The notes: generated by a model from the sequence alone, not told the origin. A stretch of 64,000 bases of DNA from Porphyromonas loveana (GCF_003096695.1 NZ_QEKY01000002.1:124001-188000); one strand, 5' to 3'. Shown: positions 52,878 through 63,165, numbered from the stretch's first letter. Numbers and translations are program-made.

Positions 52878-53951
52878 ATGAAAACAAAATCATTCAACAA
52901 GAACAGACTCCGCAATTTGGAGCATTTCCAGTTCGCAGAAAGCGTACTAACCCTCTGTCGTGAAGCTAATATCGTAAAGCTAAACGCTGCCCTCACACCG
53001 CTTGAAAAAGCACTACAAGAGGAGGATCTCCTGCTCAATCTGAGACGCAAAGAGTCGGGTTCACAAGAGCTGGCACTGCTGGACGACGAACGTGGCAAGG
53101 CCTGGCGCGTAATTTCCTTGATCGTGCAAACCGAACTACTGAGCAAAAAGGCCGATCTGTTAGCTGCCGCACGCCAGATCGATGAAGTGCTGGGGCGCTA
53201 CCCTCGACTGATCTACCTCCCCCACCTACAACAAACGGGCGGCATCAAAAACTTGGTGACCGACCTCCGCTCCACGGATCTTACAGCTGCGGTGCAAAAG
53301 CTGGAGCTGAAAGAGAAGATCGACAACCTTGATGCAATCAATAAGGCCTTCAAGGCGCTCTATCTGAAGCGACTGAAATCGGGCTCTTATGAGACAAGAG
53401 TAAACGTTCGCGAACGGCGCACGGTGACAGACAAAGAGATCGAAACGGTAACCAACCTACTGGATGCCCTGCACACGCTGGAGGCAAGCGAATCGACCGA
53501 GCAACTGATCACGTTGTATAACAACCTCGTCATCAAGCAAAGTCGCCTACTGGCCCGTCGAACCGTGTACGGCAGGGCAGCCTCCGAGAAACGCTATGGC
53601 GCCATCGAACAGCTCCTCTACCCCATGCTACCCGCACTCATCACCGAAGAGGGAATGACAGTGGCCTTTGCGGGCCGTACACTCGGCACGAACAAGGATC
53701 GTCACTACCTCATCAACCTCCGTATGGGTGGTACAAAGGAGTATGAACGCTGGTATCGTATCGAGGGTGAGAAGCTCGTCTACGTCCCCGAGGATAAGCT
53801 CCCCAGACCTAAGCGGAAGAAGAAGCCCCAACCGGCAAGCGACTTCACCGTTCCGTCAGCCGAAACAACACCGACACCTCCCGCCCAAGGCGGTAGCAGC
53901 AGTGGCGACCATGACGGAGGTGCAGAGGGCAGCATAGGTGGCGGGCTGTAA
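52878..53951 (+). CDS. DUF6261-like protein of unknown function
   Basis: A 357-residue, mostly helical, soluble-looking protein with no signal peptide. It resembles the Bacteroidetes DUF6261 family, whose role I do not know. N-terminal half: RLRNLEHFQFAESVLTLC and long amphipathic helices. Around residues 250-300 is a more globular stretch (EEGMTVAFAGRTLGTNKDRH). The tail (300-357) is first basic (RPKRKKKPQ), then rich in Pro, Thr, Ser and Gly. It stands alone with its own terminator. Confidence 0.7.
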   Translation: MKTKSFNKNRLRNLEHFQFAESVLTLCREANIVKLNAALTPLEKALQEEDLLLNLRRKESGSQELALLDDERGKAWRVISLIVQTELLSKKADLLAAARQIDEVLGRYPRLIYLPHLQQTGGIKNLVTDLRSTDLTAAVQKLELKEKIDNLDAINKAFKALYLKRLKSGSYETRVNVRERRTVTDKEIETVTNLLDALHTLEASESTEQLITLYNNLVIKQSRLLARRTVYGRAASEKRYGAIEQLLYPMLPALITEEGMTVAFAGRTLGTNKDRHYLINLRMGGTKEYERWYRIEGEKLVYVPEDKLPRPKRKKKPQPASDFTVPSAETTPTPPAQGGSSSGDHDGGAEGSIGGGL

Positions 53952-53991
53952 GTGCGTATAGCATTCAGAAATTGAGCCATCATTTGTAAAC

Positions 53992-54039
53992 AACAACCGC
54001 AATCAAAGAGCCAAAAGCTCAATGATTGCAGTTGTTTTT
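53992..54039 (+). terminator. Terminator of the DUF6261-like gene
   Basis: Fourteen-bp stem aacaaccgcaatca/tgattgcagttgtt (one mismatch) with a 17-nt loop, itself holding gagc/gctc, then ttttta. Confidence 0.82.
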
Positions 54040-54129
54040 ATTTGTTTCGACACCTGAAAACCATCAATAAGAAAGGTGTATTTCCCAGTAGCAAGAGCAA
54101 TACATCGGAAAACATTAGTGTCCAACAAC

Positions 54130-54159
54130 TTGCTTGATAAAATAATATTCATACCTTTG
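54130..54159 (+). promoter_or_regulatory. Promoter of rpmE
   Basis: TTG at 54130-54132, a 19-bp spacer and TACCTTTG at 54152-54159. The leader of about 70 nt could hold a regulatory element. Confidence 0.65.
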
Positions 54160-54237
54160 TCGTCCGTAAAAAACGGTTACCAAACTCCAAGAGTGTCATT
54201 CACAAACGAAACAAGAACAAATCAAAAATAGATAGCA

Positions 54238-54492
54238 ATGAAAAAAGGTATTCATCCTGAGAATTATCGCCCGGTAGTCTTTAAGGACATGTCTAACGAA
54301 GACATCTTTATTACTCGTTCTACCATGGAAGCCAAGGAGACGATCGAAATTGATGGCGTTACCTACCCCTTGATCAAGGTGGAAATCTCTAACACTTCTC
54401 ACCCCTTCTTCACCGGCAAGGCCAAGCTCGTAGATACGGCTGGTCGCGTCGATAAGTTCATGAGCCGCTACGGCGATCGTAAGAAGAAGTAA
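54238..54492 (+). CDS. rpmE: 50S ribosomal protein L31, type B
   Basis: An 84-residue L31. [16 protein letters not shown] at the start, and [20 protein letters not shown] further on, are the type B (YkgM-like) pattern. The CxxC zinc motif of type A L31 is absent, so it does not need zinc. In P. gingivalis this gene also lies before htrA and rpoD. Confidence 0.93.
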   Translation: MKKGIHPENYRPVVFKDMSNEDIFITRSTMEAKETIEIDGVTYPLIKVEISNTSHPFFTGKAKLVDTAGRVDKFMSRYGDRKKK

Positions 54493-54733
54493 GCCTCTCA
54501 CCGCTTCGAATCATCCCCGTCGATCTCTTGCACGATACCGACGAGGCACAACAGCTACAGTACCCGTTCATATAGCAAAGGCGATGAACGGGTGCTGTGC
54601 TTATTAGGCGCAGCCCTCATGCCATTTTTTTCTATCGGCAATAAACCTGAGCATATCAGTCCCATCTATACACTAAAGAACTGAAAAGAACACATAACAC
54701 ATTAGTCAAACACATTTAAGCACCAATCATTGT

Positions 54734-56230
54734 ATGAACAAAGTGTGGAAATACACGGCAGGAGCCTTCGGTATTGCTGCCATCAGCGTAGTGGCTTCAG
54801 TTGCCACTATCGCAGCCATCGGACATTATCAAGGACAATCTTTCCTATCCGACGGCATCGAGAACGAATATGGATTCAAGCAAACGTCCTATGTTCCTAC
54901 GTCAGGAGCTTCAGCCGGTTTGCCCAATCTTGTGGATGCAGCTGAAGCATCGGTCAATGCTGTCGTACACATCAAAGTCGAGGCCGAGCAACGAATGGAT
55001 TCACAGCAATACTTCGATCCATTTGAATTCTTCTTCGGCGGAGACTCCAGAAGTTTCCAACGTCCTCAGACGCGTCAAGTCGTAGGCTATGGATCGGGCG
55101 TTATCATCAGCACGGACGGCTACATCATCACCAATAATCACGTGGTCAAAGGGGCCAAAGATCTCACTGTCATCCTCAATGACAACCGCAGTTTCAAGGC
55201 CAAAATAGTCGGCACTGATGCCACCACCGACATTGCCCTCCTCAAAGTGGATGCCAAGGGACTCCCCACCATCCCCTTCGGTGATTCGGATAAGCTCCGT
55301 GTAGGGGAATGGGTATTAGCCGTGGGCAATCCTTTCAACCTCACCTCTACAGTGACTGCAGGCATTGTCAGTGCCAAAGGCCGCTCCACGCAGCAAGCGA
55401 CCGGAAGCGGAACCCTCCAGATAGAATCGTTCATTCAGACCGATGCAGCTGTCAACGCCGGCAATAGTGGTGGAGCATTGGTAAACGACAGGGGCGAACT
55501 CATCGGCATCAACACCATGATATATAGTCAGACGGGCAACTATTCCGGTTATTCATTTGCTGTTCCGATCTCCATCGCAGCGAAAGTCGTGGCTGACATC
55601 AAACAATACGGCACAGTGCAGCGTGCAGTCCTCGGAATAACCGGTGGAGATATAACGGAAGCTGCTGTTAAGGAATTTGATCTGAAAGTACGCGAAGGAG
55701 CTCTGGTAGCTGACTTTGCCGAAGTAAGCGCAGCCGTATCGGCCGGGATGCAGAAAGGCGACGTCGTCACTGCAGTGGATGACAAGCAGATCAAGAGCTT
55801 CCCTCAGTTACAAGAAGCTATTGGCCGATACAGACCGGGCGATAAGGTGAAGCTCACCGTTAATCGCAAGGGTGCCATCAAAGAGCTTACGGTCACGCTC
55901 AAGAACAACGAAGGAAGCACATCGGTTATCACCGGCCAGTCATCTGAGAATATATTAGGAGCCACCTTCCAAGAGCTGAGCACTGAACAAAAACGCACCT
56001 ATGGTGTTTCCTATGGAGTAGAGATATCCTCTGTAGGGACAGGCAGGTTCAGAGAAGCGGGAATCAAAAAAGGATTCATCATTCTGTCAGTCAATCGTCA
56101 GCCGGTAAATTCCGGATCGGACATCAGTGACATCGTCAACGAAACAAGACAGAGCCGCACAGGCCGTGCAATCTTAGTACGAGGCTTCTATCCGGATGGC
56201 AATATCAGGACATTCGAGATAGAGCTATAG
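54734..56230 (+). CDS. htrA: Periplasmic serine protease, DegP/HtrA
   Basis: A 498-residue Deg protease. An N-terminal hydrophobic segment (FGIAAISVVASVATIAAIG) directs export. The trypsin-like domain has His136 in TNNHVV, Asp near 166 in TDIALLKV, and Ser near 245 in NAGNSGGALV. Two PDZ domains follow (about 305-390 and 405-498). It degrades or refolds damaged envelope proteins under heat or oxidative stress. Confidence 0.94.
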   Translation: MNKVWKYTAGAFGIAAISVVASVATIAAIGHYQGQSFLSDGIENEYGFKQTSYVPTSGASAGLPNLVDAAEASVNAVVHIKVEAEQRMDSQQYFDPFEFFFGGDSRSFQRPQTRQVVGYGSGVIISTDGYIITNNHVVKGAKDLTVILNDNRSFKAKIVGTDATTDIALLKVDAKGLPTIPFGDSDKLRVGEWVLAVGNPFNLTSTVTAGIVSAKGRSTQQATGSGTLQIESFIQTDAAVNAGNSGGALVNDRGELIGINTMIYSQTGNYSGYSFAVPISIAAKVVADIKQYGTVQRAVLGITGGDITEAAVKEFDLKVREGALVADFAEVSAAVSAGMQKGDVVTAVDDKQIKSFPQLQEAIGRYRPGDKVKLTVNRKGAIKELTVTLKNNEGSTSVITGQSSENILGATFQELSTEQKRTYGVSYGVEISSVGTGRFREAGIKKGFIILSVNRQPVNSGSDISDIVNETRQSRTGRAILVRGFYPDGNIRTFEIEL

Positions 56231-56271
56231 GACAAGACACCAACAACCGTTTCCATAGACCGGGTCAAACA

Positions 56272-56346
56272 GCCTACAGTCGCTCCACTCTCCACATCAT
56301 CTTCGACCATGAAGTAGGATATAGAGAGTGGAGCGATTGGCTTTTT
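56272..56346 (+). terminator. Terminator of htrA
   Basis: Thirteen-bp stem tcgctccactctc/gagagtggagcga with a 31-nt loop, extended by agcc/ggct, then ttttt. Confidence 0.8.
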
Positions 56347-56368
56347 CCGATTACAGAAGATATTTTAC

Positions 56369-56376
56369 TATTTTTG
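56369..56376 (+). promoter_or_regulatory. Possible -7 element of rpoD
   Basis: TATTTTTG fits TAnnTTTG, giving a leader of about 22 nt. No -33 box at the normal spacing. Confidence 0.4.
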
Positions 56377-56405
56377 CAAACCATATTAAAGTGTAAGGAG
56401 CAAGA

Positions 56406-57269
56406 ATGAGGCAACTTAAAATTTCCAAGTCGATTACCAACCGCGAAAGTGCGTCACTTGACAAATACCTTCAAGAGATTGGTCGAGAGGACTTGATTTC
56501 GGTCGAAGAAGAAGTAGAGTTGGCACAAGCCATCAAACGCGGAGATCGCAAAGCACTCGAAAAACTTACTCGCGCCAATCTTCGTTTCGTTGTATCTGTG
56601 GCCAAGCAATATCAGAATCAGGGCCTCAGCCTGCCTGACTTGATCAACGAAGGCAATTTGGGTCTTATCAAAGCTGCCGAGAAGTTCGACGAAACACGCG
56701 GTTTTAAGTTTATCTCCTATGCGGTATGGTGGATTCGTCAGTCCATCCTCCAAGCGTTGGCCGAGCAGTCTCGAATCGTACGTCTACCTCTAAACCAAGT
56801 AGGCACGCTCAACAAGATCATCAAGGCACAGCAGAAGTTCGAACAAGAGAACGAACGTCGTCCGTCATCTGCCGAACTGGCTAAGGAGCTGGACATTGCC
56901 GAGGATAAGATCGCCGACACAATGAAAGTATCGGGTCGACATATCTCAGTGGATGCACCTTTTGTAGAAGGAGAAGACAACAGCCTGCTCGACGTATTGG
57001 TTAATGAAGATACTCCCAATACGGACAAAACCCTCATCAACGAATCACTGGCCGTTGAGATCGAAAGAGCTCTATCAACTCTCACTGAGCGCGAGGCAGA
57101 GATCGTAAAGCTATTCTTTGGCATCGCCGGCTGCCAAGAAATGACGCTTGAAGAGATCGGAGACAAGTTTGGTTTGACACGCGAACGTGTACGCCAAATC
57201 AAGGAAAAAGCAATCCGCCGCCTACGGCAAAGCAATAAATGCAAGAATCTGAAAGGGTACTTAGGCTAA
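56406..57269 (+). CDS. rpoD: Primary sigma factor (Bacteroidetes-type RpoD)
   Basis: A 287-residue sigma-70 lacking region 1.1 and the non-conserved insert, as usual in this phylum. Region 1.2 is [16 protein letters not shown]; region 2 has [37 protein letters not shown]; region 4.2 has the helix-turn-helix [20 protein letters not shown]. It directs RNA polymerase to TTTG/TAnnTTTG promoters like those listed here. Confidence 0.95.
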   Translation: MRQLKISKSITNRESASLDKYLQEIGREDLISVEEEVELAQAIKRGDRKALEKLTRANLRFVVSVAKQYQNQGLSLPDLINEGNLGLIKAAEKFDETRGFKFISYAVWWIRQSILQALAEQSRIVRLPLNQVGTLNKIIKAQQKFEQENERRPSSAELAKELDIAEDKIADTMKVSGRHISVDAPFVEGEDNSLLDVLVNEDTPNTDKTLINESLAVEIERALSTLTEREAEIVKLFFGIAGCQEMTLEEIGDKFGLTRERVRQIKEKAIRRLRQSNKCKNLKGYLG

Positions 57270-57296
57270 GGAATAACGATTAAAAAATTATTTCGG

Positions 57297-57327
57297 TTGC
57301 GTATTTACACGATTGTGTGTATCTTCG
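57297..57327 (+). promoter_or_regulatory. Promoter of the rpsF-rpsR-rplI operon
   Basis: TTG at 57297-57299, a 20-bp spacer and TATCTTCG at 57320-57327 (one change from TAnnTTTG). The leader is about 38 nt. Confidence 0.65.
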
Positions 57328-57371
57328 CGGCCGAAATTATTCTAATAATTCAAATCACAAAGAGTTTAACA

Positions 57372-57719
57372 ATGAACAATTACGAAACCGTTTTCATTTT
57401 GACTCCCGTTTTGTCTGATGCTCAGATGAAGGAAGCGGTAGAAAAGTTCACGACCCTCCTCAAGCAGGAAGGTGCAACTATCGTGAACGAAGAAAACTGG
57501 GGCTTGCGTAAGCTTGCTTACCCCATCCAGAAGAAATCGACAGGCTTCTACCAGCTTGTTGAGTTCCAGGCCAATCCTGAAGTAATCGCCAAGTTGGAGA
57601 CGAACTTCCGTCGTGACGAACGCGTTATCCGCTTCTTGACTTTCCGTCAAGATAAGTTCGCAGCCGAATACGCTGCAAAGAGAAGAAATCTGAGAGGAGC
57701 AAAAAAAAAACAGAAGTAG
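57372..57719 (+). CDS. rpsF: 30S ribosomal protein S6
   Basis: A 115-residue S6: [38 protein letters not shown] and a basic tail ([12 protein letters not shown]). The open frame is longer upstream, but that part overlaps the promoter, so the start is 57372. First gene of the classic S6-S18-L9 operon; S6 binds S18 in the 30S platform. Confidence 0.95.
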   Translation: MNNYETVFILTPVLSDAQMKEAVEKFTTLLKQEGATIVNEENWGLRKLAYPIQKKSTGFYQLVEFQANPEVIAKLETNFRRDERVIRFLTFRQDKFAAEYAAKRRNLRGAKKKQK

Positions 57720-57736
57720 TTAAGGAGGCGTAAATC

Positions 57737-58009
57737 ATGGCAGCAAACAACCAAGGAGAAATCCGTTATCTGACTCCGTTGTCAGTAGATACCAAGAAGA
57801 AGAAATATTGTCGCTTCAAGAAGAGCGGCATCCGCTACATCGACTACAAGGATCCCGAGTTCTTGAAAAAATTCTTGAACGAACAAGGTAAGATCCTGCC
57901 GCGTCGTATCACCGGTACTTCACTGAAATTCCAACGTCGTATCGCTCAGGCCGTAAAGCGTGCTCGCCACTTGGCCTTGTTGCCCTACGTAACCGATATG
58001 ATGAAATAA
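57737..58009 (+). CDS. rpsR: 30S ribosomal protein S18
   Basis: A 90-residue S18 with [19 protein letters not shown] and [20 protein letters not shown], the rRNA-binding core. It binds S6. It is 17 bp after rpsF and 21 bp before rplI. Confidence 0.96.
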   Translation: MAANNQGEIRYLTPLSVDTKKKKYCRFKKSGIRYIDYKDPEFLKKFLNEQGKILPRRITGTSLKFQRRIAQAVKRARHLALLPYVTDMMK

Positions 58010-58030
58010 TAAAAGACGAGGAGACAGAAT

Positions 58031-58555
58031 ATGCAAGTTATTTTGAAAGAAGATGTAGTCAACCTTGGCTACAAAGACGATATCGTAACAGTCAAGGATG
58101 GTTACGGTCGCAACTTTCTAATCCCGCAGGGTAAAGCTGTGATTGCATCAGAATCAGCTAAGAAAGTATTGGCAGAGAATCTGAAGCAACGCGCTCACAA
58201 AATCGCCCAGATCAAGAAAGAAGCTGAAGAAAAAGCTGCCACTATGCAGGGCATCAGCCTGACCATCATGGCTAAGACCAGCAAGACAGGCACAATCTTC
58301 GGATCAGTATCGAATATCCAAATCGCCGAAGAACTGGCAAAGAAAGGCGTAGAAGTAGATCGCAAGATCATCGTTCTCAAGCCTGCAGTTAAGGAAATTG
58401 GCAACTATACTGCTGTTATCCGTCTGCACAAGGAAGTTACTGTAGAAATTCCTTTCGAAGTTGTTTCTGAGAACGAAGTTATCGAGCCGAAGGCAGAAGA
58501 AGCTCCCGTTGTTGAAGAAGCTGTAGAAGCAAACGAGACAGAAGCTGCTGAATAA
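58031..58555 (+). CDS. rplI: 50S ribosomal protein L9
   Basis: A 174-residue L9. The N-terminal domain ([19 protein letters not shown]) is followed by the signature [14 protein letters not shown], a long helix and the C-terminal domain ([19 protein letters not shown]). The last 25 residues are an acidic, Ala/Glu/Val-rich tail absent in most L9 proteins. Confidence 0.95.
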   Translation: MQVILKEDVVNLGYKDDIVTVKDGYGRNFLIPQGKAVIASESAKKVLAENLKQRAHKIAQIKKEAEEKAATMQGISLTIMAKTSKTGTIFGSVSNIQIAEELAKKGVEVDRKIIVLKPAVKEIGNYTAVIRLHKEVTVEIPFEVVSENEVIEPKAEEAPVVEEAVEANETEAAE

Positions 58556-58577
58556 TTCTTATCAGTAACCCAAACAT

Positions 58578-58625
58578 AAGCGGGTGTGTCAAAATGAAAG
58601 TTTTGGCACACCCGCTTTCCTTTTA
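58578..58625 (+). terminator. Terminator of the ribosomal operon
   Basis: Seventeen-bp stem aagcgggtgtgtcaaaa with its complement (one mismatch), 6-nt loop, then tcctttt. Confidence 0.88.
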
Positions 58626-58702
58626 AGAAGAATACCGGATTTTAATGTGAATCGCAAGCGAAGTCTAAGTCTCAGCAGAACAGAACGTCGCACGATTATC
58701 CT

Positions 58703-58710
58703 TATTTTTG
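58703..58710 (+). promoter_or_regulatory. Possible -7 element of the cob operon
   Basis: TATTTTTG fits TAnnTTTG, with a leader of only about 14 nt. That is too short for a cobalamin riboswitch, and none was seen upstream. Confidence 0.4.
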
Positions 58711-58730
58711 CCCCGTAACAGAAATGACCA

Positions 58731-59282
58731 ATGAGCCACAAATCTCAAAGCGAAAGCACGATCATCCTCATTACGGGCGGACAACGCTCGGGCAAAAGCT
58801 TGTATGCCGAGCAATTAGCACTGTCACTCTCTCCCAATCCTATTTATTTGGCCACGGCACGGATTTGGGATGATGAGTTTGCCCAACGTGTCGCACGGCA
58901 TCAGCAAAGGCGTGGTCCGGAATGGATGAATATCGAAGAAGAAAAGACGCTGAGTCGTCATCACCCCAATGGAGGCGTAATGCTTATCGACTGTCTCACT
59001 CTTTGGGCTACGAACTTCTTTTTTGATCTGAATTCGGACATTAACCTTTCGTACGAAGCTCTTTGCCGAGAATTCGATGCCCTGACCGAGCAAGACGGCA
59101 CATTTATCTTCGTCACCAATGAAATCGGATTGGGAGGCGTGGCAGAAAACGTAGTCCAAAGACAATTTGCGGACCTACTGGGACGACTCAACCAATACGT
59201 GGCAGCCCGTGCCGAACGTGTCGTATTGATGATCAGCGGCATTCCTGTTACAATCAAAGATGAAACAAAAGAACAAGACTGA
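58731..59282 (+). CDS. cobU: Adenosylcobinamide kinase/guanylyltransferase
   Basis: A 183-residue bifunctional enzyme that phosphorylates adenosylcobinamide and activates it with GMP. The P-loop is GGQRSGKS at 16-23, and the GMP-accepting His is probably His57 in ARHQQRRGPEW. CLTLWATNFFF follows the family. First gene of a four-gene lower-ligand operon; the corrin-ring genes are not here, so it may serve salvage of cobinamide. Confidence 0.93.
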   Translation: MSHKSQSESTIILITGGQRSGKSLYAEQLALSLSPNPIYLATARIWDDEFAQRVARHQQRRGPEWMNIEEEKTLSRHHPNGGVMLIDCLTLWATNFFFDLNSDINLSYEALCREFDALTEQDGTFIFVTNEIGLGGVAENVVQRQFADLLGRLNQYVAARAERVVLMISGIPVTIKDETKEQD

Positions 59283-59291
59283 CGAACCACG

Positions 59292-60329
59292 ATGAAAACA
59301 TTCCACATCAGACGCCCCAACCAAAATATTCGCCAAGAACTGATCAACCGAATCAACTGTCTGGCAAAACCCAAAGGCTCCTTAGGCACACTCGAAGAGC
59401 TCGCGCTACAAATCGGGCTCATCCAACAAACACTCGCCCCCCAATTACGCAATCCTCACAATATCATCTTCGCGGCCGATCATGGTATCGCCAACGAAGG
59501 AGTCAGCTTCTCGCCCAAAGAAGTCACGTGGCAGGTTATCAACAACTTTCTGGGCGGAGGCGCAGGCATCAACTTCCTCTGCCGCCAACACGGATTCAAA
59601 CTCGTACTCGTTGACGGAGGGATTGACTTCGATTTCCCCGAAGGAATAGACGTCTTGGATCGTAAAATACGCAAAGGCACACGCAACTACCTGCACGAGC
59701 CTGCACTAACCAAAGAGGAGATGGAGCAAGCCATCGCAGCAGGAGCCGAGGTTGTAAACGATTGCCATACCGGAGGATGCAACATCATCAGCTTCGGTGA
59801 GATGGGAGTTGCCAATACCTCTACCTCCTCCATGTGGATGACCTTCTTCACCGGGATTGATCTCAAGGAATGTGTAGGGGCCGGCAGCGGACTGGATACC
59901 GACGGCATCAGGCACAAATACAATGTACTCAAAGAGGCCAAAGACCACTATACGGGTAGCGGTACTGCAGAAGACATCATCACTTACTTCGGGGGCTTGG
60001 AAATGCTCATGGCAGTCGGCGGGATGCTGAAGGCGGCCGAGCTTGGCATGATTATCATTGTAGATGGATTCATTATGACCAACTGCCTACTCGCTGCATC
60101 TAAGTTCCACCCCGAGGTTCTCGATTACTCCATATTCGGTCACTGTGGAGACGAGTCCGGACATGCACGTCTACTCAACCACATGGGAGCCAAACCGTTA
60201 TTACATTTAGGCCTTCGTCTCGGCGAGGGTTCGGGAGCAGTTTGTTCCTATCCCATTATCGAATCGGCGGTGAGGATGCTCTGCGAGATGCATACCTTCG
60301 AACAAGCAGCTGTAACCAAATACTTCTAA
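59292..60329 (+). CDS. cobT: Nicotinate-nucleotide-dimethylbenzimidazole phosphoribosyltransferase
   Basis: A 345-residue CobT, which makes alpha-ribazole phosphate from the lower-ligand base and nicotinate mononucleotide. [55 protein letters not shown] and the C-terminal [10 protein letters not shown] with the catalytic Glu region are all present. Confidence 0.95.
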   Translation: MKTFHIRRPNQNIRQELINRINCLAKPKGSLGTLEELALQIGLIQQTLAPQLRNPHNIIFAADHGIANEGVSFSPKEVTWQVINNFLGGGAGINFLCRQHGFKLVLVDGGIDFDFPEGIDVLDRKIRKGTRNYLHEPALTKEEMEQAIAAGAEVVNDCHTGGCNIISFGEMGVANTSTSSMWMTFFTGIDLKECVGAGSGLDTDGIRHKYNVLKEAKDHYTGSGTAEDIITYFGGLEMLMAVGGMLKAAELGMIIIVDGFIMTNCLLAASKFHPEVLDYSIFGHCGDESGHARLLNHMGAKPLLHLGLRLGEGSGAVCSYPIIESAVRMLCEMHTFEQAAVTKYF

Positions 60330-60335
60330 TGGACA

Positions 60336-61109
60336 ATGGCGCAGCAGACCAAAACCTACCATCACATTCTGGCAGCATTCATGCTATTGACGCGTCTCCC
60401 TCTGTGGCGAGTAGTCCGCGTAACCGACACAGCCTTCCGCAGAGCTACAGACTATTGGAGCTTGGTCGGCTGGTTGACGGCAGGAACGATGGTCGTCATC
60501 TATTGGCTGTCTATGCTTATAGGGCTTCCTACTATTGTAGCCATTATCCTTGCCCTCCTCTCGCGCCTTATTCTCACAGGGGCTTTTCATGAAGATGGCT
60601 TAGGCGATTTCTTCGATGGCTTTGGAGCCGGAGGAAGCCGAGAGCGCATCCTTAGGATTATGAAGGATTCGCATACGGGTAGTTACGGGATCTTGGCATT
60701 CGTCATCTATTACGCACTGGCTATTCACTCGCTCGCAGCACTACCACCTAACCTGACGCTCATCATCCTCGGCGTGGGCGACCCCTTCTGTAAGCTTGTC
60801 GCGTCACAACTGATCAATACTACTCCCTATGCTCGTCAGGTAGAGGAGAGTAAGATCGAGACCGTTTATAAGCGCATGAGCATCCCGACCATTATTTTCT
60901 CCTTCGCTGCCGGAGCTTTCCCGTTATTCCTATTCCTGCCAATGTACTATTGGCCTGCAATCCTTATTCCCGTACTGATTTTTGTGGCACTCCGTCAGCT
61001 CATGATGCGTAAGATAGGAGGCTATACGGGCGATTGCTGTGGGGCTACCTTCCTCCTCTGCGAGCTCGGCCTATGGCTCGGAGTACTCATGATGAGCAGA
61101 GGCCAATAG
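60336..61109 (+). CDS. cobS: Adenosylcobinamide-GDP ribazoletransferase (cobalamin synthase)
   Basis: A 257-residue integral membrane protein with about six hydrophobic segments. LTRLPLW, GAFHEDGLGDFFDGFGAGGS (metal-binding Asp/Glu cluster) and MKDSHTGSYG are the family marks. It joins adenosylcobinamide-GDP and alpha-ribazole phosphate. It starts 6 bp after cobT. Confidence 0.94.
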   Translation: MAQQTKTYHHILAAFMLLTRLPLWRVVRVTDTAFRRATDYWSLVGWLTAGTMVVIYWLSMLIGLPTIVAIILALLSRLILTGAFHEDGLGDFFDGFGAGGSRERILRIMKDSHTGSYGILAFVIYYALAIHSLAALPPNLTLIILGVGDPFCKLVASQLINTTPYARQVEESKIETVYKRMSIPTIIFSFAAGAFPLFLFLPMYYWPAILIPVLIFVALRQLMMRKIGGYTGDCCGATFLLCELGLWLGVLMMSRGQ

Positions 61110-61125
61110 AGCAAGGATCAATCAA

Positions 61126-61665
61126 ATGCAAATCACACTCATACGCCACACCACGACGGACGTCCCCGTAGGTACATGCTATGGACAGACCGACGTACCC
61201 TTGCGTTCGACATTCACTGAAGAAGCCGAGTTAGTACGCAGCCGCCTTGTCGGCATACCATTCGATGCCGCATACACCAGCCCGCTCAGCCGATGCACCC
61301 GCCTCGCAGACTATTGCGGTTATCCCGACGCTCGCAGAGACAGCCGACTGCTGGAAATTAATTTCGGAGAGTGGGAGATGCAGCGTTACGACCGGATAGT
61401 CGATCCCCGACTGCAAGAATACTACGCCGACTATATCCATACAGCTGCCACCGGGGGTGAAAGTTTTTCTATCCAACTTGAACGAGTCAGCAACTTTTTG
61501 TGCGAACTGACATCGAAGCCTCTGCAACACGTTGCCATCTTCACACATGGCGGCACCATCCTTTGCGCCCAGGTATATGCAGGTATCTACAGCTTGGCAG
61601 AGTGCTTCGAACATCAGACGCCTTATGGCGGCATCGTCACTCTTCAAATTGGCACCAAAAAATAG
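61126..61665 (+). CDS. cobC: Alpha-ribazole phosphatase, histidine phosphatase family
   Basis: A 179-residue phosphatase. The catalytic His8 is in LIRHTTTDVP (the RHT variant common in CobC), YTSPLSRCTRLADY supplies the second Arg, EINFGEWE is the usual middle motif, and FTHGGTI the second His. It removes the phosphate of alpha-ribazole phosphate or adenosylcobalamin phosphate. Last gene of the cob operon. Confidence 0.9.
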   Translation: MQITLIRHTTTDVPVGTCYGQTDVPLRSTFTEEAELVRSRLVGIPFDAAYTSPLSRCTRLADYCGYPDARRDSRLLEINFGEWEMQRYDRIVDPRLQEYYADYIHTAATGGESFSIQLERVSNFLCELTSKPLQHVAIFTHGGTILCAQVYAGIYSLAECFEHQTPYGGIVTLQIGTKK

Positions 61666-61727
61666 TTCTTAGCCGATACGTACTGCTTAATTATTGGTAA
61701 CTTTACGCCCAAATAATAAGTAGTAAT

Positions 61728-62552
61728 ATGAGCCCATCCATCGGCATATTCGACTCCGGCTACGGAGGTCTCACGATCTTAAGTGAGATGCGCAAACTAA
61801 TGCCCGAATACAATTTCATATATCTGGGCGACAACGCCCGCTCTCCATACGGCAATCGCTCCTTCGAGGTCGTCTATAAGTTCACGCTACAAGCCGTGAA
61901 GAAGCTCTTCGATCTGGGCTGTCCACTCGTTATCTTGGCCTGCAACACAGCCTCTGCCAAAGCCCTTCGCTCCATCCAGCAGCGCGATCTTCCCTATATG
62001 GACGACCCCACGCGCCGCGTTCTCGGCATCATCCGCCCCACCGTAGAGGCTGTGGATGAAATCACCCGAACCAAGCACGTCGGAGTCTTGGCCACACAAG
62101 GCACTGTCAGCTCGCATAGCTACCAACTGGAGATAGCCAAACTATTCCCCGAAATATCCGTCACCGAAGAGGCTTGCCCCATGTGGGTACCGCTCGTAGA
62201 GACGGGAGAGAGCGATAGCCCGGGAGCAGACTACTTCATCCGCAAGCACCTCGACAGCATCATAGCCAAGGACGATACCATCGATACGATTATCTTGGCT
62301 TGTACGCACTACCCGCTCTTGCGCCCCAAGATGAAGCGACTACTCACCCCCACTATCAAGCTCATTGCACAAGGCGAGCTTGTAGCCCATTCATTGAAGG
62401 ACTATCTCCTCCGTCACCCTGAGATGGATCAGCGCCTCGAAAAGGGAGGGAAGACAGAGTACTTCACGACAGAAAGTCCTGACAAATTCGGAGAACTGGC
62501 TTCACTCTTCCTCAAAGAAGCAGTCCAAGCCGAGCATGTAACAATCGACTAA
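61728..62552 (+). CDS. murI: Glutamate racemase
   Basis: A 274-residue cofactor-independent racemase that makes D-glutamate for peptidoglycan. FDSGYGGLTIL holds the first Asp, Cys72 in LACNTASAKALR and Cys near 192 in LACTHYPLL are the two acid-base cysteines. It begins 62 bp after cobC and 16 bp before a META-domain lipoprotein gene. Confidence 0.95.
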   Translation: MSPSIGIFDSGYGGLTILSEMRKLMPEYNFIYLGDNARSPYGNRSFEVVYKFTLQAVKKLFDLGCPLVILACNTASAKALRSIQQRDLPYMDDPTRRVLGIIRPTVEAVDEITRTKHVGVLATQGTVSSHSYQLEIAKLFPEISVTEEACPMWVPLVETGESDSPGADYFIRKHLDSIIAKDDTIDTIILACTHYPLLRPKMKRLLTPTIKLIAQGELVAHSLKDYLLRHPEMDQRLEKGGKTEYFTTESPDKFGELASLFLKEAVQAEHVTID

Positions 62553-62568
62553 CAACAGCAAACAAAGA

Positions 62569-63000
62569 ATGAACAAAACAACCCTCCTCTTATCCGTACT
62601 CATGGCTGCGATACTATCCGCCTGTGGTGTCAATAACCGTGCCCAATCCGAACAGAACAAGATCGAAGGCGATTGGACCGTAAGCCAGTTGGGCGAAGCA
62701 GACAGAGCTGCCCTCACGAGTGTCGGCATGACCTTTACGCTCAATCTCGAAGAGAAAAGATTCGGTGGTAAAGGCAGTTGCAACAGCTATGGCGGCGAGG
62801 TCTTGACATACGATGCCAAGACAAACTCCATCAGCTTTGGCGACGTCATCGCCACTCGTATGTACTGCCCTGAGATAGGCTTCGAACAAACGCTATTCGC
62901 CACGCTACGCGAAGCAAAGCGTTATGAAGTCAAAGATGGCAAGTGCTATCTCTACAGTGAGAAGGACACGGCTCCCCTACTCGTCCTCTCCCGTCCATAG
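62569..63000 (+). CDS. META-domain lipoprotein (HslJ-like)
   Basis: A 143-residue lipoprotein: signal ending AILSAC, so Cys19 is lipidated. The META domain follows: IEGDWTVSQL, KRFGGKGSCNSYGGEV, ISFGDVIATRMYC and EQTLFATLREAKRYEVKD. The domain occurs in heat-shock HslJ and in Leishmania META1; its role is unknown. It is probably co-transcribed with murI. Confidence 0.85.
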   Translation: MNKTTLLLSVLMAAILSACGVNNRAQSEQNKIEGDWTVSQLGEADRAALTSVGMTFTLNLEEKRFGGKGSCNSYGGEVLTYDAKTNSISFGDVIATRMYCPEIGFEQTLFATLREAKRYEVKDGKCYLYSEKDTAPLLVLSRP

Positions 63001-63044
63001 TCGGCGAGGAGCATTGCTCCCCGACTACATAATTCTCCATGAAA

Positions 63045-63090
63045 GAGGATATACCAAAATCTTCATTTTGGTATATCCTCTTTTCTTTTT
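63045..63090 (+). terminator. Terminator of the murI transcript
   Basis: Perfect 16-bp stem gaggatataccaaaat with its complement, loop cttc, then ttttctttttt. Confidence 0.92.
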
Positions 63091-63165
63091 TCTTCCCAAC
63101 ACTTCCACATATATTCCATATTCGATAGCATCTCCATCTTTATCACGCCTGAAACAAAGAATCTG

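Noticed and set aside
58640-58730. A cobalamin riboswitch before the cob operon
   Set aside because: Only about 90 bp lie between the ribosomal terminator and cobU, and no B12-box-like sequence was seen.
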